61,372 nucleotides of DNA from Collinsella sp. (GCA_019424905.1 JAHYYP010000010.1:1-61372), one strand, 5' to 3'. Shown: positions 23,968-32,894, counted from the stretch's first letter. Numbers and translations: made by a program. The notes: a model not told the origin generated them from the sequence alone.

Positions 23968-24342
23968 ATGAATGAGCAGAACGCCAATCCGGTCGAGCTC
24001 TTTGGCATGCGCGTTGCCCATGTGGGCATTAACGCCACCGACCCGGCAGACGCCCTGGAGATCGCGGAGCTGTTCTCGACGATGATGGGCCTGCCCGTCA
24101 TCGAGACCCCGGTTTCGTACTTCAACGATTCGCTGGTCGAGATCATGAAGCAGAACGGTCGTGGCACCAAGGGCCACATCGGCTTTGCCGTTAACGACAT
24201 CGATGCAGCTGAGAAGTGGTTTGCCGAGCGCGGGCTCGAGGTCAACGAAGAGTCGCGCGCGCTGCTGCCCGACGGTGGTACCAAGCTCGTGTACTTTAAG
24301 CGCGAGTTCGCCGGTTTCGCCGTGCACCTGTGCCGCGAGTAG
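23968..24342 (+). CDS. VOC/glyoxalase-fold protein related to the C-terminal domain of KDPG-aldolase fusions
   Basis: A 124-residue single VOC domain: MRVAHVGINATDPADALEIA, VSYFNDSLVEIMKQNGRG, KGHIGFAVNDIDAAEKWF and FAGFAVHLCRE. From memory, the closest recognisable relative is the VOC domain fused behind KDPG/KHG aldolase in some Firmicutes; here it stands alone. The pairing with a galactitol-type EIIB suggests a sugar-acid or hexitol pathway, which is inference. The frame is open upstream through the EIIB gene, but ATG 23968 is the natural start. Confidence 0.75.
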   Translation: MNEQNANPVELFGMRVAHVGINATDPADALEIAELFSTMMGLPVIETPVSYFNDSLVEIMKQNGRGTKGHIGFAVNDIDAAEKWFAERGLEVNEESRALLPDGGTKLVYFKREFAGFAVHLCRE

Positions 24343-24366
24343 CGCACAAGCTGCCATAGCTGGCAA

Positions 24367-24400
24367 AAAGGGATAGGGTCGCGTGGCCCTATCCCTTTAT
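24367..24400. terminator. Bidirectional terminator between the VOC gene and the sensor kinase
   Basis: Perfect 12-bp stem (24367-24378 with 24387-24398) with A-rich and T-rich flanks on both sides, between convergent genes. Confidence 0.88.
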
Positions 24401-24417
24401 TTATGCCGAGGGGCTTC

Positions 24418-25713
24418 CTATCGTGGCAGGCGAATCGTAAAGCGGCTGCCGACCCCTTCGACCGAGGTCACACCGATGACGCCGCCGTGGCTGTCGACGA
24501 TCCACTTGGCGATCGCAAGCCCCAGACCCGAACCCTGTGCGCCGGCATCGCGCGCGTTGTCGGCACGGTAGAACCGCTCGAACGCGTGAGCTGCGGATTC
24601 CTGGTTCATGCCGATGCCCTCGTCCTCAACACTTATGTCGATCGTGCCCGCGCCCGCATCTGGCGTTATGCCAAATGTGACGGTCGTTCCCGCATCCGAG
24701 TACTTGGCGGCGTTTTGCACGATCACGCGCAGAGCCTGCTTCACGAGCGCCACGTCGACGGGCGCGTCGCAGCGCGGGTCGCTGGCAAGCGCAGCGTCAG
24801 AAGCCAGCCGATACGTGTGCTCGGTATCGATCATCTGCGATTCTTCGCATACCTCGCTGACCAGTGCAGCCAAGTTGGTATGCGCACGCCGCAGGACCGT
24901 GCGCCCGGCATCGCCGCGTGCCAAAAACAGCAGCTGCTCCACAAGCTCTTGCATGTGCTCGCTTTCGGCTTTAAGGGACGCGATGGATTCCGCCAGCACG
25001 TCCGGGTCGTCTTTGCCCCAGCGGTCGAGCATGTTCACGTAGCCCTGAATCACCGCGATGGGCGTGCGCAGCTCGTGACTCGCATCGTTGACAAAGCGCA
25101 TCTGCTGCAGCTTGGCCTCTTGCATCTGACGCAGTAGGCGGTTGAGCGCGACCTCGATGCTCGCCAGGTCGGCGTCGCCGGTGGTGACGCTTGGCGAGTC
25201 GACGCTTGCGCGCTCGATGGCCTGCTCCAGCGTTTCCATCTTGCCGCTGGAGAGCTGCATACGGCCGAGCTCGTCCACGCGTAGAGCCAGGTCGTTGAGC
25301 GGTGCCATGGTGCGGCGCACGCGTCGGGCGCCGCCGAGCATGTTGAGCACGCTGGTGACCTGCCAACCTACAACAACGATATAGAGGGGCCACAGCGCGG
25401 CGAGGTTCTGCGCGAGGGGGAAGGTCTTGGTGGTACGCGCAAGCTCGACGGTATAGGTGAGCGTTGTCAGGTCCCAGCCGCGCGCGGGCTTCAGCGACAT
25501 GCCGCGAACGGTGGCGCTGGGGATCCATCCTGCGGTAAACGCGCCGTCGGGCAGCGTCTGGTTGTATCCATAGACGAGGATCGCCGCCGCAATCACCACT
25601 AGCAACAGATCGAGCCAGACGTAGCTCGCCAAGCGGCGCCACATGTAGCTCCAGTTGATGGCACGGGCGATGGAGGTGACGCGCTTGGTCTCGGCGTTAC
25701 GCGCGGCAGACAT
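24418..25713 (-). CDS. Two-component sensor histidine kinase
   Basis: A 431-residue membrane kinase. First membrane helix at about 25-50 (WLDLLLVVIAAAILVYGY), an extracytoplasmic loop of about 65 residues, a second helix near 115-135 (LWPLYIVVVGWQV), and a HAMP-like linker. The HisKA domain has FVNDASHELRTPIAVIQGY with the phosphorylated His, and the HATPase domain has QNAAKYSD, VEDEGIGM and GSGLGLAIAKWI. The ATG at 25713 overlaps the regulator gene by 17 bases. It is similar in layout to CssS/MtrB-type kinases, but the signal is unknown. Confidence 0.9.
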   Translation of the reverse strand: MSAARNAETKRVTSIARAINWSYMWRRLASYVWLDLLLVVIAAAILVYGYNQTLPDGAFTAGWIPSATVRGMSLKPARGWDLTTLTYTVELARTTKTFPLAQNLAALWPLYIVVVGWQVTSVLNMLGGARRVRRTMAPLNDLALRVDELGRMQLSSGKMETLEQAIERASVDSPSVTTGDADLASIEVALNRLLRQMQEAKLQQMRFVNDASHELRTPIAVIQGYVNMLDRWGKDDPDVLAESIASLKAESEHMQELVEQLLFLARGDAGRTVLRRAHTNLAALVSEVCEESQMIDTEHTYRLASDAALASDPRCDAPVDVALVKQALRVIVQNAAKYSDAGTTVTFGITPDAGAGTIDISVEDEGIGMNQESAAHAFERFYRADNARDAGAQGSGLGLAIAKWIVDSHGGVIGVTSVEGVGSRFTIRLPR

Positions 25714-26467
25714 AGCCCACCCCGCGCACGGTCTGGATGATGCGGGCGCTGCCGCCGCCCTCGATCTTGGCGCGTAGGTGCGCGATGTGCACATCGACGT
25801 TGTTGGTATCGCCCACGTAGTCGTAGCCCAGCGCCTCGTGCGCAATGCGCTCGCGCGTGAGCACGGTGCCGGCATGTGCCATAAGCAGGGCGAGGACGTC
25901 GAACTCGCGGGCGGTCAGCACGATGGGCGAGCCGTCGACCGTGACTTCGCGGCGATCGGGATTGAGCGCGACCGAACCCACGACGAGCGCGGCGGGGGAG
26001 GGCGAGGCGGATGCCTGGGCCGAGCCGCCGGCCAGGGGCATCGCAGCGGCACCCGTAGCGCCCTCTCCGGCCCCGACACCGCCAACGCCCGAAGCCGCCC
26101 GCACGGCCTCCGAGCGCTTCAGCGCCACGCGGATCCGTGCGAACAGCTCCTCAATCGCAAACGGCTTGGTCAGATAGTCATCGGCACCGGCATCAAGCCC
26201 GGCCACCTTGTCCATCACGGCATCGCGCGCGGTGACCATGATCACCGGCACATCCTTGTGCTTGCGGACACGCCGCAGGACCTCCATGCCGTTGAGCTGC
26301 GGCAACAGGACATCGAGCAGAATCAGATCATAGTCGCGCTCCAGCGCCAGGTCCACGGCGGTGCGGCCGTCGGCGGCGTGCTCCACCTGGTAGCCCTCGT
26401 GCTCCAGCTCGAGCGTCACAAAGCGGGCGATTTTCTCCTCGTCCTCTACGATCAGGATCCGTGCCAT
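25697..26467 (-). CDS. OmpR-family response regulator
   Basis: The 256 residues comprise a receiver domain (ILIVEDEE, phospho-Asp in LILLDVLLP, MVTARD, LTKPF) and a winged-helix DNA-binding domain (LTAREFDVLALLMAHAGTVLTRERI ... VDVHIAHLRAKIEG). Between them lies an unusually long Gly/Ala/Ser-rich linker (about 35 residues). It partners with the overlapping kinase gene. Residues at the C-terminus end in the normal VRGVGYV motif. Confidence 0.93.
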   Translation of the reverse strand: MARILIVEDEEKIARFVTLELEHEGYQVEHAADGRTAVDLALERDYDLILLDVLLPQLNGMEVLRRVRKHKDVPVIMVTARDAVMDKVAGLDAGADDYLTKPFAIEELFARIRVALKRSEAVRAASGVGGVGAGEGATGAAAMPLAGGSAQASASPSPAALVVGSVALNPDRREVTVDGSPIVLTAREFDVLALLMAHAGTVLTRERIAHEALGYDYVGDTNNVDVHIAHLRAKIEGGGSARIIQTVRGVGYVCRA

Positions 26468-26485
26468 GCGTGCCCCCGTCTGCGA

Positions 26486-27028
26486 TTACTTGTCGTCGTT
26501 CAGATTTTGCTTGATGTCGTCCGCGGCATTGGCAGCGCTGTCCATCAGGTTGTTGATGCTGCCGGGCACGTCGCCGTCGCTATCGATGCGGTAGCGCATG
26601 CCAAAGAACAGGCCAAGCAGCATCAGCCAAATCGTGGCGCCCCAGGCGAACAGCGCGACGATGGGAATCAGGATGGGGATGTTGAGGATGATCGCATCGC
26701 GGCGCGTGGCGATAAACTTGGTGTCCAGGCTCAGGCGGAAGAGCTTTTTGAGGTACTCCCACACGCTGTCCATCTTCTTGGAGAAGTCGGTCTTTTCGCT
26801 CGACTTTTCGTAGGCAGCCTGCGCGGCGACCATCTCGGCCGAAGGCTCGTCGACCGGCGCGGACTCGGTGGCGGCGTGCGCCGACGTGGTCTGGGTCTTG
26901 CCCTGCGACTCGAGCCAAATGATGGCGTCCAAAACGTTGCCGTCGGCGGCGTCGAGCGCGGCTTTGGCATCGGTGTAGCTCACGTTGCACTTGGTGCGGA
27001 TGGTTTCAACTTTTTCGAGGTCGTCCAT
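26486..27028 (-). CDS. DUF4342 protein with N-terminal UBA-like domain
   Basis: The 180-residue protein starts with a UBA/TS-N-like helical domain (VETIRTKCNVSYTDAKAALDAADGNVLDAIIWL), then an Ala/Glu-rich linker, then the DUF4342 core ending in a hydrophobic hairpin (IILNIPILIPIVALFAWGATIWLMLLGLFF) and an Asp-rich tail. Function unknown; the family often sits near envelope-stress genes. It precedes the two-component pair with 19 bases between and is probably its first operon gene. AGGACAG precedes the ATG. Confidence 0.8.
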   Translation of the reverse strand: MDDLEKVETIRTKCNVSYTDAKAALDAADGNVLDAIIWLESQGKTQTTSAHAATESAPVDEPSAEMVAAQAAYEKSSEKTDFSKKMDSVWEYLKKLFRLSLDTKFIATRRDAIILNIPILIPIVALFAWGATIWLMLLGLFFGMRYRIDSDGDVPGSINNLMDSAANAADDIKQNLNDDK

Positions 27029-27234
27029 GACCTGTCCTTTCGTTCGATGGGCGCGACGCCGGGCGATCTGCCCGGGCGCGAGCGTTGCGTTCGGCGGCCT
27101 GCGTGGCGCCGCCCCGCCCTTGGTCGAACTCTATAGTGCAGGTTATAGATTAAGCGATTCTTGAGCCAAGATTAATGTTGGATGAGTTTTTGGGTGACGG
27201 TGGGGAAGGGGGTGCTCTTCTGGGTAGCTAGCAG

Positions 27235-27416
27235 CGAGGTCTAATACTTTCCCGAGAAGTGAACGAGCTAAATCGGACCCCCGAAGCATCGACACATTAG
27301 AGGTGCCGTTTCCTGCGGTTTCGATGCTGAAATCCTGCGATTTTGCCGACGAAAAATGTGGATGCTTCAGGGGTCCAAAAACAGACGTTCACTTCGCGGA
27401 AAAGTATTAGACCTCG
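27235..27416. repeat. 182-bp palindromic element (MITE-like)
   Basis: Terminal inverted repeats begin at 27235 (CGAGGTCTAATACTTTCC) and end at 27416. The complementarity runs about 64 bases inward with some mismatches, through GGACCCC(C/T)GAAGCATC. The centre holds a smaller CGATGCT/AGCATCG pairing. There is no gene inside. It fills most of the otherwise empty 27029-27577 region; the rest shows no gene. Confidence 0.8.
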
Positions 27417-27577
27417 ATAGCGGGGGATGGGGTGCCGGTGACAAGTCGGCGTCAAGCGTTGGCCGAGCAGGCGGTTTCTCCATTGATGTCCGCACGGTAT
27501 GTGACACTTACTCTATCGCCCTGTTCTGCCGCGGCGGCATGTACCCAAACAACGGTCCTCTAAGGAGTTCGATATTG

Positions 27578-27817
27578 ATGAGCGACAACACCAAGCATCT
27601 CGCAAAGAAGTGCGTCAAGGACGCAGGGCCGTGCCTCGCGCTGTGCCTTGCCGGCGCAGCGGTCGCGCTGCTGGCTGTTCTGGGGCCGTTCGACGTGCTC
27701 CGAAGTGCCAGCTCTCTGCACGTTTGTATGGCCCTTGCCGGCGCCATGATGACCGGCGGCGTGCTCGATCTGATCTTTTGGGTGTTTGATCCGTTTGGTT
27801 GGAAGAACGAGGGGTAA
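27578..27817 (+). CDS. Small membrane protein, two predicted helices
   Basis: Not recognised. The 79 residues contain two hydrophobic segments (CLALCLAGAAVALLAVLGPF and HVCMALAGAMMTGGVLDLIFWVF) joined by a short polar loop, and end FDPFGWKNEG. TAAGGAG lies ten bases before the ATG; the open frame upstream runs into the palindromic element and is not used. It is followed by a phosphoesterase gene after 85 bases. Confidence 0.65.
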   Translation: MSDNTKHLAKKCVKDAGPCLALCLAGAAVALLAVLGPFDVLRSASSLHVCMALAGAMMTGGVLDLIFWVFDPFGWKNEG

Positions 27818-27902
27818 GCCCTAAGGGATGGAAGGGCTGGAACGGTTGGCTTAGCGATCGTGCAGAATGCGGGCTGGCGACTTACAGGGAAGTGGTGATC
27901 CG

Positions 27903-28628
27903 ATGACGGTCTATGTGACGGGCGATATTCACGGCGGCCTCGATATGCAAAAGCTGCGCGATTGGGACCTTGGGGATAGCCTGACGAGCGACGACTATCT
28001 GATTGTCGCGGGCGACTTTGGCTTTCCGTGGGATTTCTCTGCCGAGGAATGCACCGATATCGCTTGGCTGGAATCGCGCCCCTATGCCGTGCTGTTCGTC
28101 GACGGCAACCACGAGCGTTTCGATCACTGGGCGGAGCGTCCCATGGAGCTGTGGCACGGTGGGCTGACGCAGCGCCTGTCGGATACCTCGCCCATACGGC
28201 GCCTGACGCGCGGTGAGGTTTTTGAGCTCGACGGCTCAACGGTCTTTTCCATGGGCGGTGCCACGAGCGTGGATAAGGAATACCGCATTCCGTATTCCAG
28301 CTGGTGGCCGCAGGAGCTGCCGGACGAGCGCAACTTTGAGGAGGCGCGGACAAAGCTCGACAGCGTAGACTGGAAGGTCGACTACGTGATCACCCACACC
28401 TGCTCTACGCGCATGCTTTCGCCCACGCTCTATCCGGGGCCTGGCTGGAATTACCCCGCCGTTGATCGGCTTACGGCATTTTTCGATGAGCTGGAAGACC
28501 GCTTGGATTACAAGCGCTGGTACTACGGGCATTTTCATCGGGATGCCAACCCTGCCGAGCGCCATACCGTGCTCTACGACTGCATCGTTCGCCTGGGCGA
28601 CGAACTCCAGCCCTGGGATGTTGCGTAG
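27903..28628 (+). CDS. Calcineurin-like metallophosphoesterase
   Basis: The 241-residue phosphoesterase has the metal-site motifs YVTGDIHGG, IVAGDFGFPWD, VDGNHERFD, THTCSTR and YYGHFH. The insert SMGGATSVDKEYRI is typical of a group found in Firmicutes and Actinobacteria with no assigned substrate. ATG 27903 lies after AGGGAAGTGG; 12 upstream codons are open but have no site. Confidence 0.85.
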   Translation: MTVYVTGDIHGGLDMQKLRDWDLGDSLTSDDYLIVAGDFGFPWDFSAEECTDIAWLESRPYAVLFVDGNHERFDHWAERPMELWHGGLTQRLSDTSPIRRLTRGEVFELDGSTVFSMGGATSVDKEYRIPYSSWWPQELPDERNFEEARTKLDSVDWKVDYVITHTCSTRMLSPTLYPGPGWNYPAVDRLTAFFDELEDRLDYKRWYYGHFHRDANPAERHTVLYDCIVRLGDELQPWDVA

Positions 28629-28643
28629 GGGCGGGGTGGCTGA

Positions 28644-29654
28644 CTACTCGACCGTTACAGTGATGTTTTCCCGGTGCGCGCGGATGACGTCCCAGGTAAA
28701 GTGCTCGACCAGCTGCTCGGCAGAGCGCGGTGTGGTGTCCGGTGCGATGCCCGTTTGCCCAGCGAGCCAGCCCAGTAGTGCCTCGGGTGTGCCAAAGCGG
28801 GCGCGGAGCTCGCCCAGGTCCAGATCGCGATCGCGCTTGGAAAGGCGGCGGCCATCCGGCGACATGAGCAGCGGAATGTGCGCGTAGTGCGGCGTGGGAA
28901 GTCCCAGCAGATGCTGCAGGTAGATTTGGCGCGGCGTGGAGCCCAGCAGGTCGCATCCGCGCACGACCTCGGTGACGCCCATGGCGGCGTCGTCGACCAC
29001 CACGGCCAGCTGGTAGGCAAACACGCCGTCGCTGCGGCGCACCAAAAAGTCGCCGCATTCGGTGGCGAGTGCTTCGCATTGGGCACCATACGTGCGGTCC
29101 ACGAATTCGACCACATCGTCTGCGAGGTCGTCGACGGCGGGCACGCGCAGGCGCGTGGCCGGAGCGCGCAGAACGCTGCGGCGGGCAACCTCCTCGGCAG
29201 AAAGGCCTCGGCAGGCGCCGCGATAGATAGGCGTGCCGTCGCTGGCATGCGGCGCGCTCGCGGTGTGGAGCTCGGCGCGCGTGCAAAAGCAGGGGTAGGT
29301 GAGGCCGGCGTCTTGCAGCCGGCGCAGGGCGCTCTCGTACAGATCCAAGCGATCGTGCTGGTAGTAGGGGCCTTCGTCCCACTCAAGCCCTAGCCAAGCC
29401 AGGTCGTCAATCAATTGAGCGGCAAGTTCCGGGCGCTTGCAGCGATCGTCCAGGTCCTCAATGCGTAACACGATGCTGCCGCCCTGGCTACGGGCCGAAA
29501 GCCACGCGCACAGGCAGCTGAACACGTTGCCCAGGTGCATGCGGCCCGAGGGCGACGGGGCAAAGCGACCTACGACGGGCGTGGGAGCGGGAGAGGAGGT
29601 CGTCGTTGGCGCGTCCGCGGCGGGCGCTGCTATGTTGCGTGCGTTGATATCCAT
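28644..29654 (-). CDS. gluQ: Glutamyl-Q tRNA(Asp) synthetase-like protein
   Basis: A 336-residue paralogue of glutamyl-tRNA synthetase without an anticodon-binding domain. In GluQ-RS this enzyme attaches glutamate to queuosine of tRNA-Asp. Seen: GRFAPSPSGRMHLGN (HIGH-like), RIEDLDDRC, zinc ligands CFC and Y-x3-C (YRGACRG), and LSKRDRDLDL in place of KMSKS. A 28-residue Ala/Thr/Pro-rich extension precedes the fold. No ribosome site; a TATACT ends 7 bases upstream of the ATG, so the mRNA may be leaderless. Confidence 0.85.
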   Translation of the reverse strand: MDINARNIAAPAADAPTTTSSPAPTPVVGRFAPSPSGRMHLGNVFSCLCAWLSARSQGGSIVLRIEDLDDRCKRPELAAQLIDDLAWLGLEWDEGPYYQHDRLDLYESALRRLQDAGLTYPCFCTRAELHTASAPHASDGTPIYRGACRGLSAEEVARRSVLRAPATRLRVPAVDDLADDVVEFVDRTYGAQCEALATECGDFLVRRSDGVFAYQLAVVVDDAAMGVTEVVRGCDLLGSTPRQIYLQHLLGLPTPHYAHIPLLMSPDGRRLSKRDRDLDLGELRARFGTPEALLGWLAGQTGIAPDTTPRSAEQLVEHFTWDVIRAHRENITVTVE

Positions 29655-29661
29655 GCGGACG

Positions 29662-29667
29662 AGTATA
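29662..29667 (-). promoter_or_regulatory. -10 box for a likely leaderless gluQ transcript
   Basis: Minus-strand TATACT with seven bases between it and the ATG, which would place transcription start at or beside the A of the start codon. The -35 region is weak. Confidence 0.5.
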
Positions 29668-29792
29668 GCGCGGGACACGGTAGGGAAGGCGTTGCCGTGG
29701 CTCGCAAGTTGGCGGCGCTGCGCATTGCGCACGGCGGGTTTGCGGCTCAACGTCTCGATCGCCGCGCACTGACTCAGCCTCACAAACGACAG

Positions 29793-29826
29793 AAACCCCG
29801 GCAGCTCTTCGCAACTGCCGGGGTTT
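29793..29826. other. Perfect 12-bp hairpin in the gluQ-DUF2207 gap
   Basis: AAACCCCGGCAG and CTGCCGGGGTTT (29793-29804, 29815-29826) around a ten-base loop; minus-strand tail is TTTCTG. The surrounding 29655-30170 region has no convincing gene on either strand; it otherwise holds this hairpin and a family A repeat. Confidence 0.6.
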
Positions 29827-30002
29827 CCGCGGAAAAGGGGGACATGATCCTCGAGCGAACGGCAAAGGGGCAAACCGTTTTCGCTCAACTGCTTTATGCC
29901 CCTCGGCTGGCGGCTCAATCAGCGCATGCCGCGCCCACACAAAGCCGCTACACCTGTGACGGAGCTGTGAAATGGTATCTATCGTTGCCGCGTGCCATGC
30001 CA

Positions 30003-30050
30003 AAGAGTGTCCCTAACGACTAGTCATTTAAGAACGTCCCCAATGACTAG
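30003..30050. repeat. Palindromic repeat, family A (copy 2)
   Basis: Reverse-complement orientation relative to 8425-8470: GTCCCTAACGACTAGTCATT followed by TAAGAACGTCCCCAATGACT. Confidence 0.8.
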
Positions 30051-30170
30051 CTGCTGGCGGCGGGCGTGACTTTCATCCCATTTGACGCTCCGGTCGCCTA
30101 GATATTCGTCGTGTGTGCCCGTAAACGTGGGACAATGGCGCTGTTGGTATCACAGACAAAGGATGTGCCT

Positions 30171-32114
30171 ATGAACGCCCCCGTTGCCAAGACCTGTCGG
30201 CAGCGCCGCCTATTCGCGCGATTCGCTTCCGTCTGCGCACTCGTCGCGCTTGCGTTGTTGCTGCTGCCTCCCGCCGCACACGCCGACGGCTACTCCATGA
30301 GCCAAACCTACATCGGTGCCACGGTTGAGGCCGATGGATCGCTGACCGTTGTCGAGGGACGCCAGTTCGATTTCGACGACGACATCAACGGCGTGTTTTG
30401 GGAGATCAATACGGGCACCAACCAGCAGGGCGGCACGGCGGGCGTCGACGTGCTGAGTGTCGAGGAAGAGGACACCGCGTTTAACAAAGTCGATAGCGCG
30501 AACAAGGGCGACTCTGGCGTCTACACGGTCGAGCAGACCGGTGACGGCGTAAGGATTAAGGTGTTCAGCCCCCACGAGAGCGGCGATAGCGTGATCTATT
30601 ACGTGAGCTACACCATGACCGGTGCGGTCATGAACTGGGCCGATACCGCTGAGCTCTACTGGAAATTTGTAGGTGACGGCTGGTCCGCGGACTCCGATGA
30701 CGTTGAGATGGAAGTGTACTTCGCAAATGCCGCTGCCGGGACGGCGGCCGTCAAGGGCGATAACTTCCGCGCATGGGGCCACGGCCCGCTGACGGGCGAT
30801 GTATCGCTCGATGCGGACGAACCCATGGTCACCTATACCATTCCCTGCGTGCATCAGGGCGAATTCGCCGAGGCACGCATCGCCTTCCCTAGCGACTGGG
30901 TGCCGCAGCTTGCCGCTTCGGGCGAAGAGCGCATGTCAACGATCCTGAGCGAAGAGAAGGCGTGGGCCGACGAAGCTAACGCCCGCCGCGCTCACGCTCG
31001 CATGATTGCCAATGTACTTGCCGTACTAAGTGTTGTCGCGGCGGTGGCCTTTACCGGCACAATCGTTGTGCTCAAGCTGCGCCGCCGCAAGCCCAAGCCG
31101 CTTTTCCAGGACGAATATTTCCGCGATGTGCCTTCGGCCGACCATCCCGCCGTGCTTTCGGCCCTCATGAGCTGGAACGAGGTGCCCGATCAGGCATATA
31201 TCGCCACGCTCATGAAGCTTACTGACGACCGTGTGATCAAGCTGGAGCAGGCGACCGTGACCAAGGCCAAGAAGGGTCTGCTGAAGCGTGAAAAAGAAGA
31301 GCAGACGTATCGCGTGACGGTGAGTGATGCGGGTTGGAAGTCGGCCAAGGGCATTGACCACATGGTGCTCAAGGTCTTCTTTGCCGGTGCTAAGCCCGAC
31401 GAGAACGGCGATCGCTCGCGCACGTTTGACGAGCTGCAGCACTACGTCAAGCAGCACGCTACGCCCGTGGGCGACAAGCTCGAGGACTATCAGAACACCG
31501 TTAAGGGCAAGTTGGCCGATAGCGAGTACGTTGCCTCGGACGGCATTGTCGCAATGGTGTTCTGCCTGGTTCTTGGTATTCTGATCGCCTTTGTTCCCGT
31601 GGGATCCATTTTCTTTACTGACGGCGCACAGGCGAACATTATCGCCGCGGTTATCTCGGTGCCGATTGTGCTGGTGGGTATTGGCGTGGGCCTTACGTTC
31701 CGCCGCTTTACCCCGGAAGGTGCCGAGGTAGCGGCCCGCTGCAAGGCGCTTAAGCATTGGCTCGAGGACTTCACGCGCCTAAAGGAAGCCGTCCCCGGCG
31801 ATCTGGTACTGTGGAACAAGCTGCTGGTGATGGGCGCGGCGCTGGGCGTTTCGAAGGAAGTCCTGCGTCAGCTTGCCGAGGCTGTTCCTCCCGAGGTGCG
31901 CGAGGCCGACGGTTTCTACGACAATTACCCCTGCTACTGGTGGTACTACCATCATTACGGCACCGAATCGCCGCTCGATTCGTTTAACGATGTGTATCAC
32001 GAGAGCATCCGTGAGCTGGCTTCGAGTTCCGATAGCTCGAGCGGCGGCGGAGGCGGCGGCTTCTCGGGCGGCGGCGGAGGCGGCGTCGGCGGAGGCGGCG
32101 GCGGAACGTTCTAG
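30171..32114 (+). CDS. DUF2207 membrane protein
   Basis: A 647-residue exported, membrane-anchored protein. Signal peptide at 1-38 (ASVCALVALALLLLPPAAHA). The extracellular DUF2207 beta domain runs to about 265, one membrane helix is near 277-300, a large cytoplasmic domain follows, and two more helices lie near 456-510. The C-terminus carries an extreme glycine tract broken by Ser/Phe/Val (residues about 622-647). Function unknown; the family is widespread in Actinobacteria and Firmicutes. The ATG has AAAGGA. A terminator follows at once. Confidence 0.88.
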   Translation: MNAPVAKTCRQRRLFARFASVCALVALALLLLPPAAHADGYSMSQTYIGATVEADGSLTVVEGRQFDFDDDINGVFWEINTGTNQQGGTAGVDVLSVEEEDTAFNKVDSANKGDSGVYTVEQTGDGVRIKVFSPHESGDSVIYYVSYTMTGAVMNWADTAELYWKFVGDGWSADSDDVEMEVYFANAAAGTAAVKGDNFRAWGHGPLTGDVSLDADEPMVTYTIPCVHQGEFAEARIAFPSDWVPQLAASGEERMSTILSEEKAWADEANARRAHARMIANVLAVLSVVAAVAFTGTIVVLKLRRRKPKPLFQDEYFRDVPSADHPAVLSALMSWNEVPDQAYIATLMKLTDDRVIKLEQATVTKAKKGLLKREKEEQTYRVTVSDAGWKSAKGIDHMVLKVFFAGAKPDENGDRSRTFDELQHYVKQHATPVGDKLEDYQNTVKGKLADSEYVASDGIVAMVFCLVLGILIAFVPVGSIFFTDGAQANIIAAVISVPIVLVGIGVGLTFRRFTPEGAEVAARCKALKHWLEDFTRLKEAVPGDLVLWNKLLVMGAALGVSKEVLRQLAEAVPPEVREADGFYDNYPCYWWYYHHYGTESPLDSFNDVYHESIRELASSSDSSSGGGGGGFSGGGGGGVGGGGGGTF

Positions 32115-32128
32115 CGGTCGTAAGCTAT

Positions 32129-32177
32129 GGGATGGGTTTTTCTCGACAGCCGTCGGGGAAAGTCCATCCCCTTTTTT
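32129..32177 (+). terminator. Terminator after the DUF2207 gene
   Basis: GGGATGG (32129-32135) pairs with CCATCCC (32164-32170), followed by CTTTTTT. The loop is long but the T-run is clear. Confidence 0.75.
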
Positions 32178-32189
32178 GCGCTACCTACG

Positions 32190-32237
32190 AAGACTGTCCC
32201 CAACGACTAGTCATTTAAGAACGTCCCCAACGACTAG
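32190..32237. repeat. Palindromic repeat, family A (copy 3)
   Basis: AAGACTGTCCCCAACGACTA followed by GTCATTTAAGAACGTCCCC and a closing ACGACTAG. It is nearly identical to copy 2 and lies between convergent genes. Confidence 0.85.
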
Positions 32238-32252
32238 GTATGGCCGCTGGGC

Positions 32253-32894
32253 CTAGACGGTTAGGTCCAGCTCGTAGAGGAAGCTTTCGCGCGGCATAGC
32301 GTGGCGGCGTTCCTCGCGGTTGGCGCGGTGCGTGGCGGTGCGCTTAAAGCCGTGCAGCTCGTAGAACTTCCACGAGCAGTTGGAATCGGTGTACAGGTGT
32401 GCGCTGGTCGCCCCGCGCGAGGACAGATGCGAGATTGCGGCGTCGAGCAGCACCGTGCCAACGCCCAGGCCGTGGACATCGCGATCCACGGCAAGCAGCG
32501 TGACCTCGTTGTCGTGCGGCAGCGGGCTGCATTCGAGCAGGCGGTTGTTGGTTCGAATGGTGGCGCGCACAAACGAGAGATACTCGGCGCAAGCTTCGGG
32601 CTCCAGCTCGCGCATCTGCGACAGCAACGCGCGTTCGGTATCCATCCAATGTTCGTTGATAGTGACGCCGGAGCTCTGTCCTGCGCGTGCAAGCGCAATG
32701 CCGCGCGCCTGACCGTCGATTACGGCAACCTGCGAAAACGTCGAGGAAGAAAGGCAGTAGGCAAGATCGCACGCGGCCTCAAGGCGGTTGTACTCATCGT
32801 TATCCGAGTTGTTGTGCCAAAGCTGCTGCAGGATCAGCGCGATGGCGTCGAAATCTTCGGTATCAAACGGTCGGTAGAGAACCCGCGAGACCAT
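32253..32894 (-). CDS. GNAT-family N-acetyltransferase
   Basis: The 213-residue protein has the acetyl-CoA-binding signature VDRDVHGLGVGTVLLDAA (Q/RxxGxG/A type) and the C-terminal SSRGATSAHLYTDSNCSWKFYELHGFKRT. The N-terminal part carries family-variable helices. The acyl acceptor cannot be deduced. The ATG at 32894 has AGAAAGAGG upstream. It is transcribed away from purH. Confidence 0.85.
   Translation of the reverse strand: MVSRVLYRPFDTEDFDAIALILQQLWHNNSDNDEYNRLEAACDLAYCLSSSTFSQVAVIDGQARGIALARAGQSSGVTINEHWMDTERALLSQMRELEPEACAEYLSFVRATIRTNNRLLECSPLPHDNEVTLLAVDRDVHGLGVGTVLLDAAISHLSSRGATSAHLYTDSNCSWKFYELHGFKRTATHRANREERRHAMPRESFLYELDLTV

Noticed and set aside
29488..30003. 171-residue minus-strand frame upstream of gluQ
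   Set aside because: It overlaps gluQ and a hairpin, has no family resemblance, and its start lies in a repeat.
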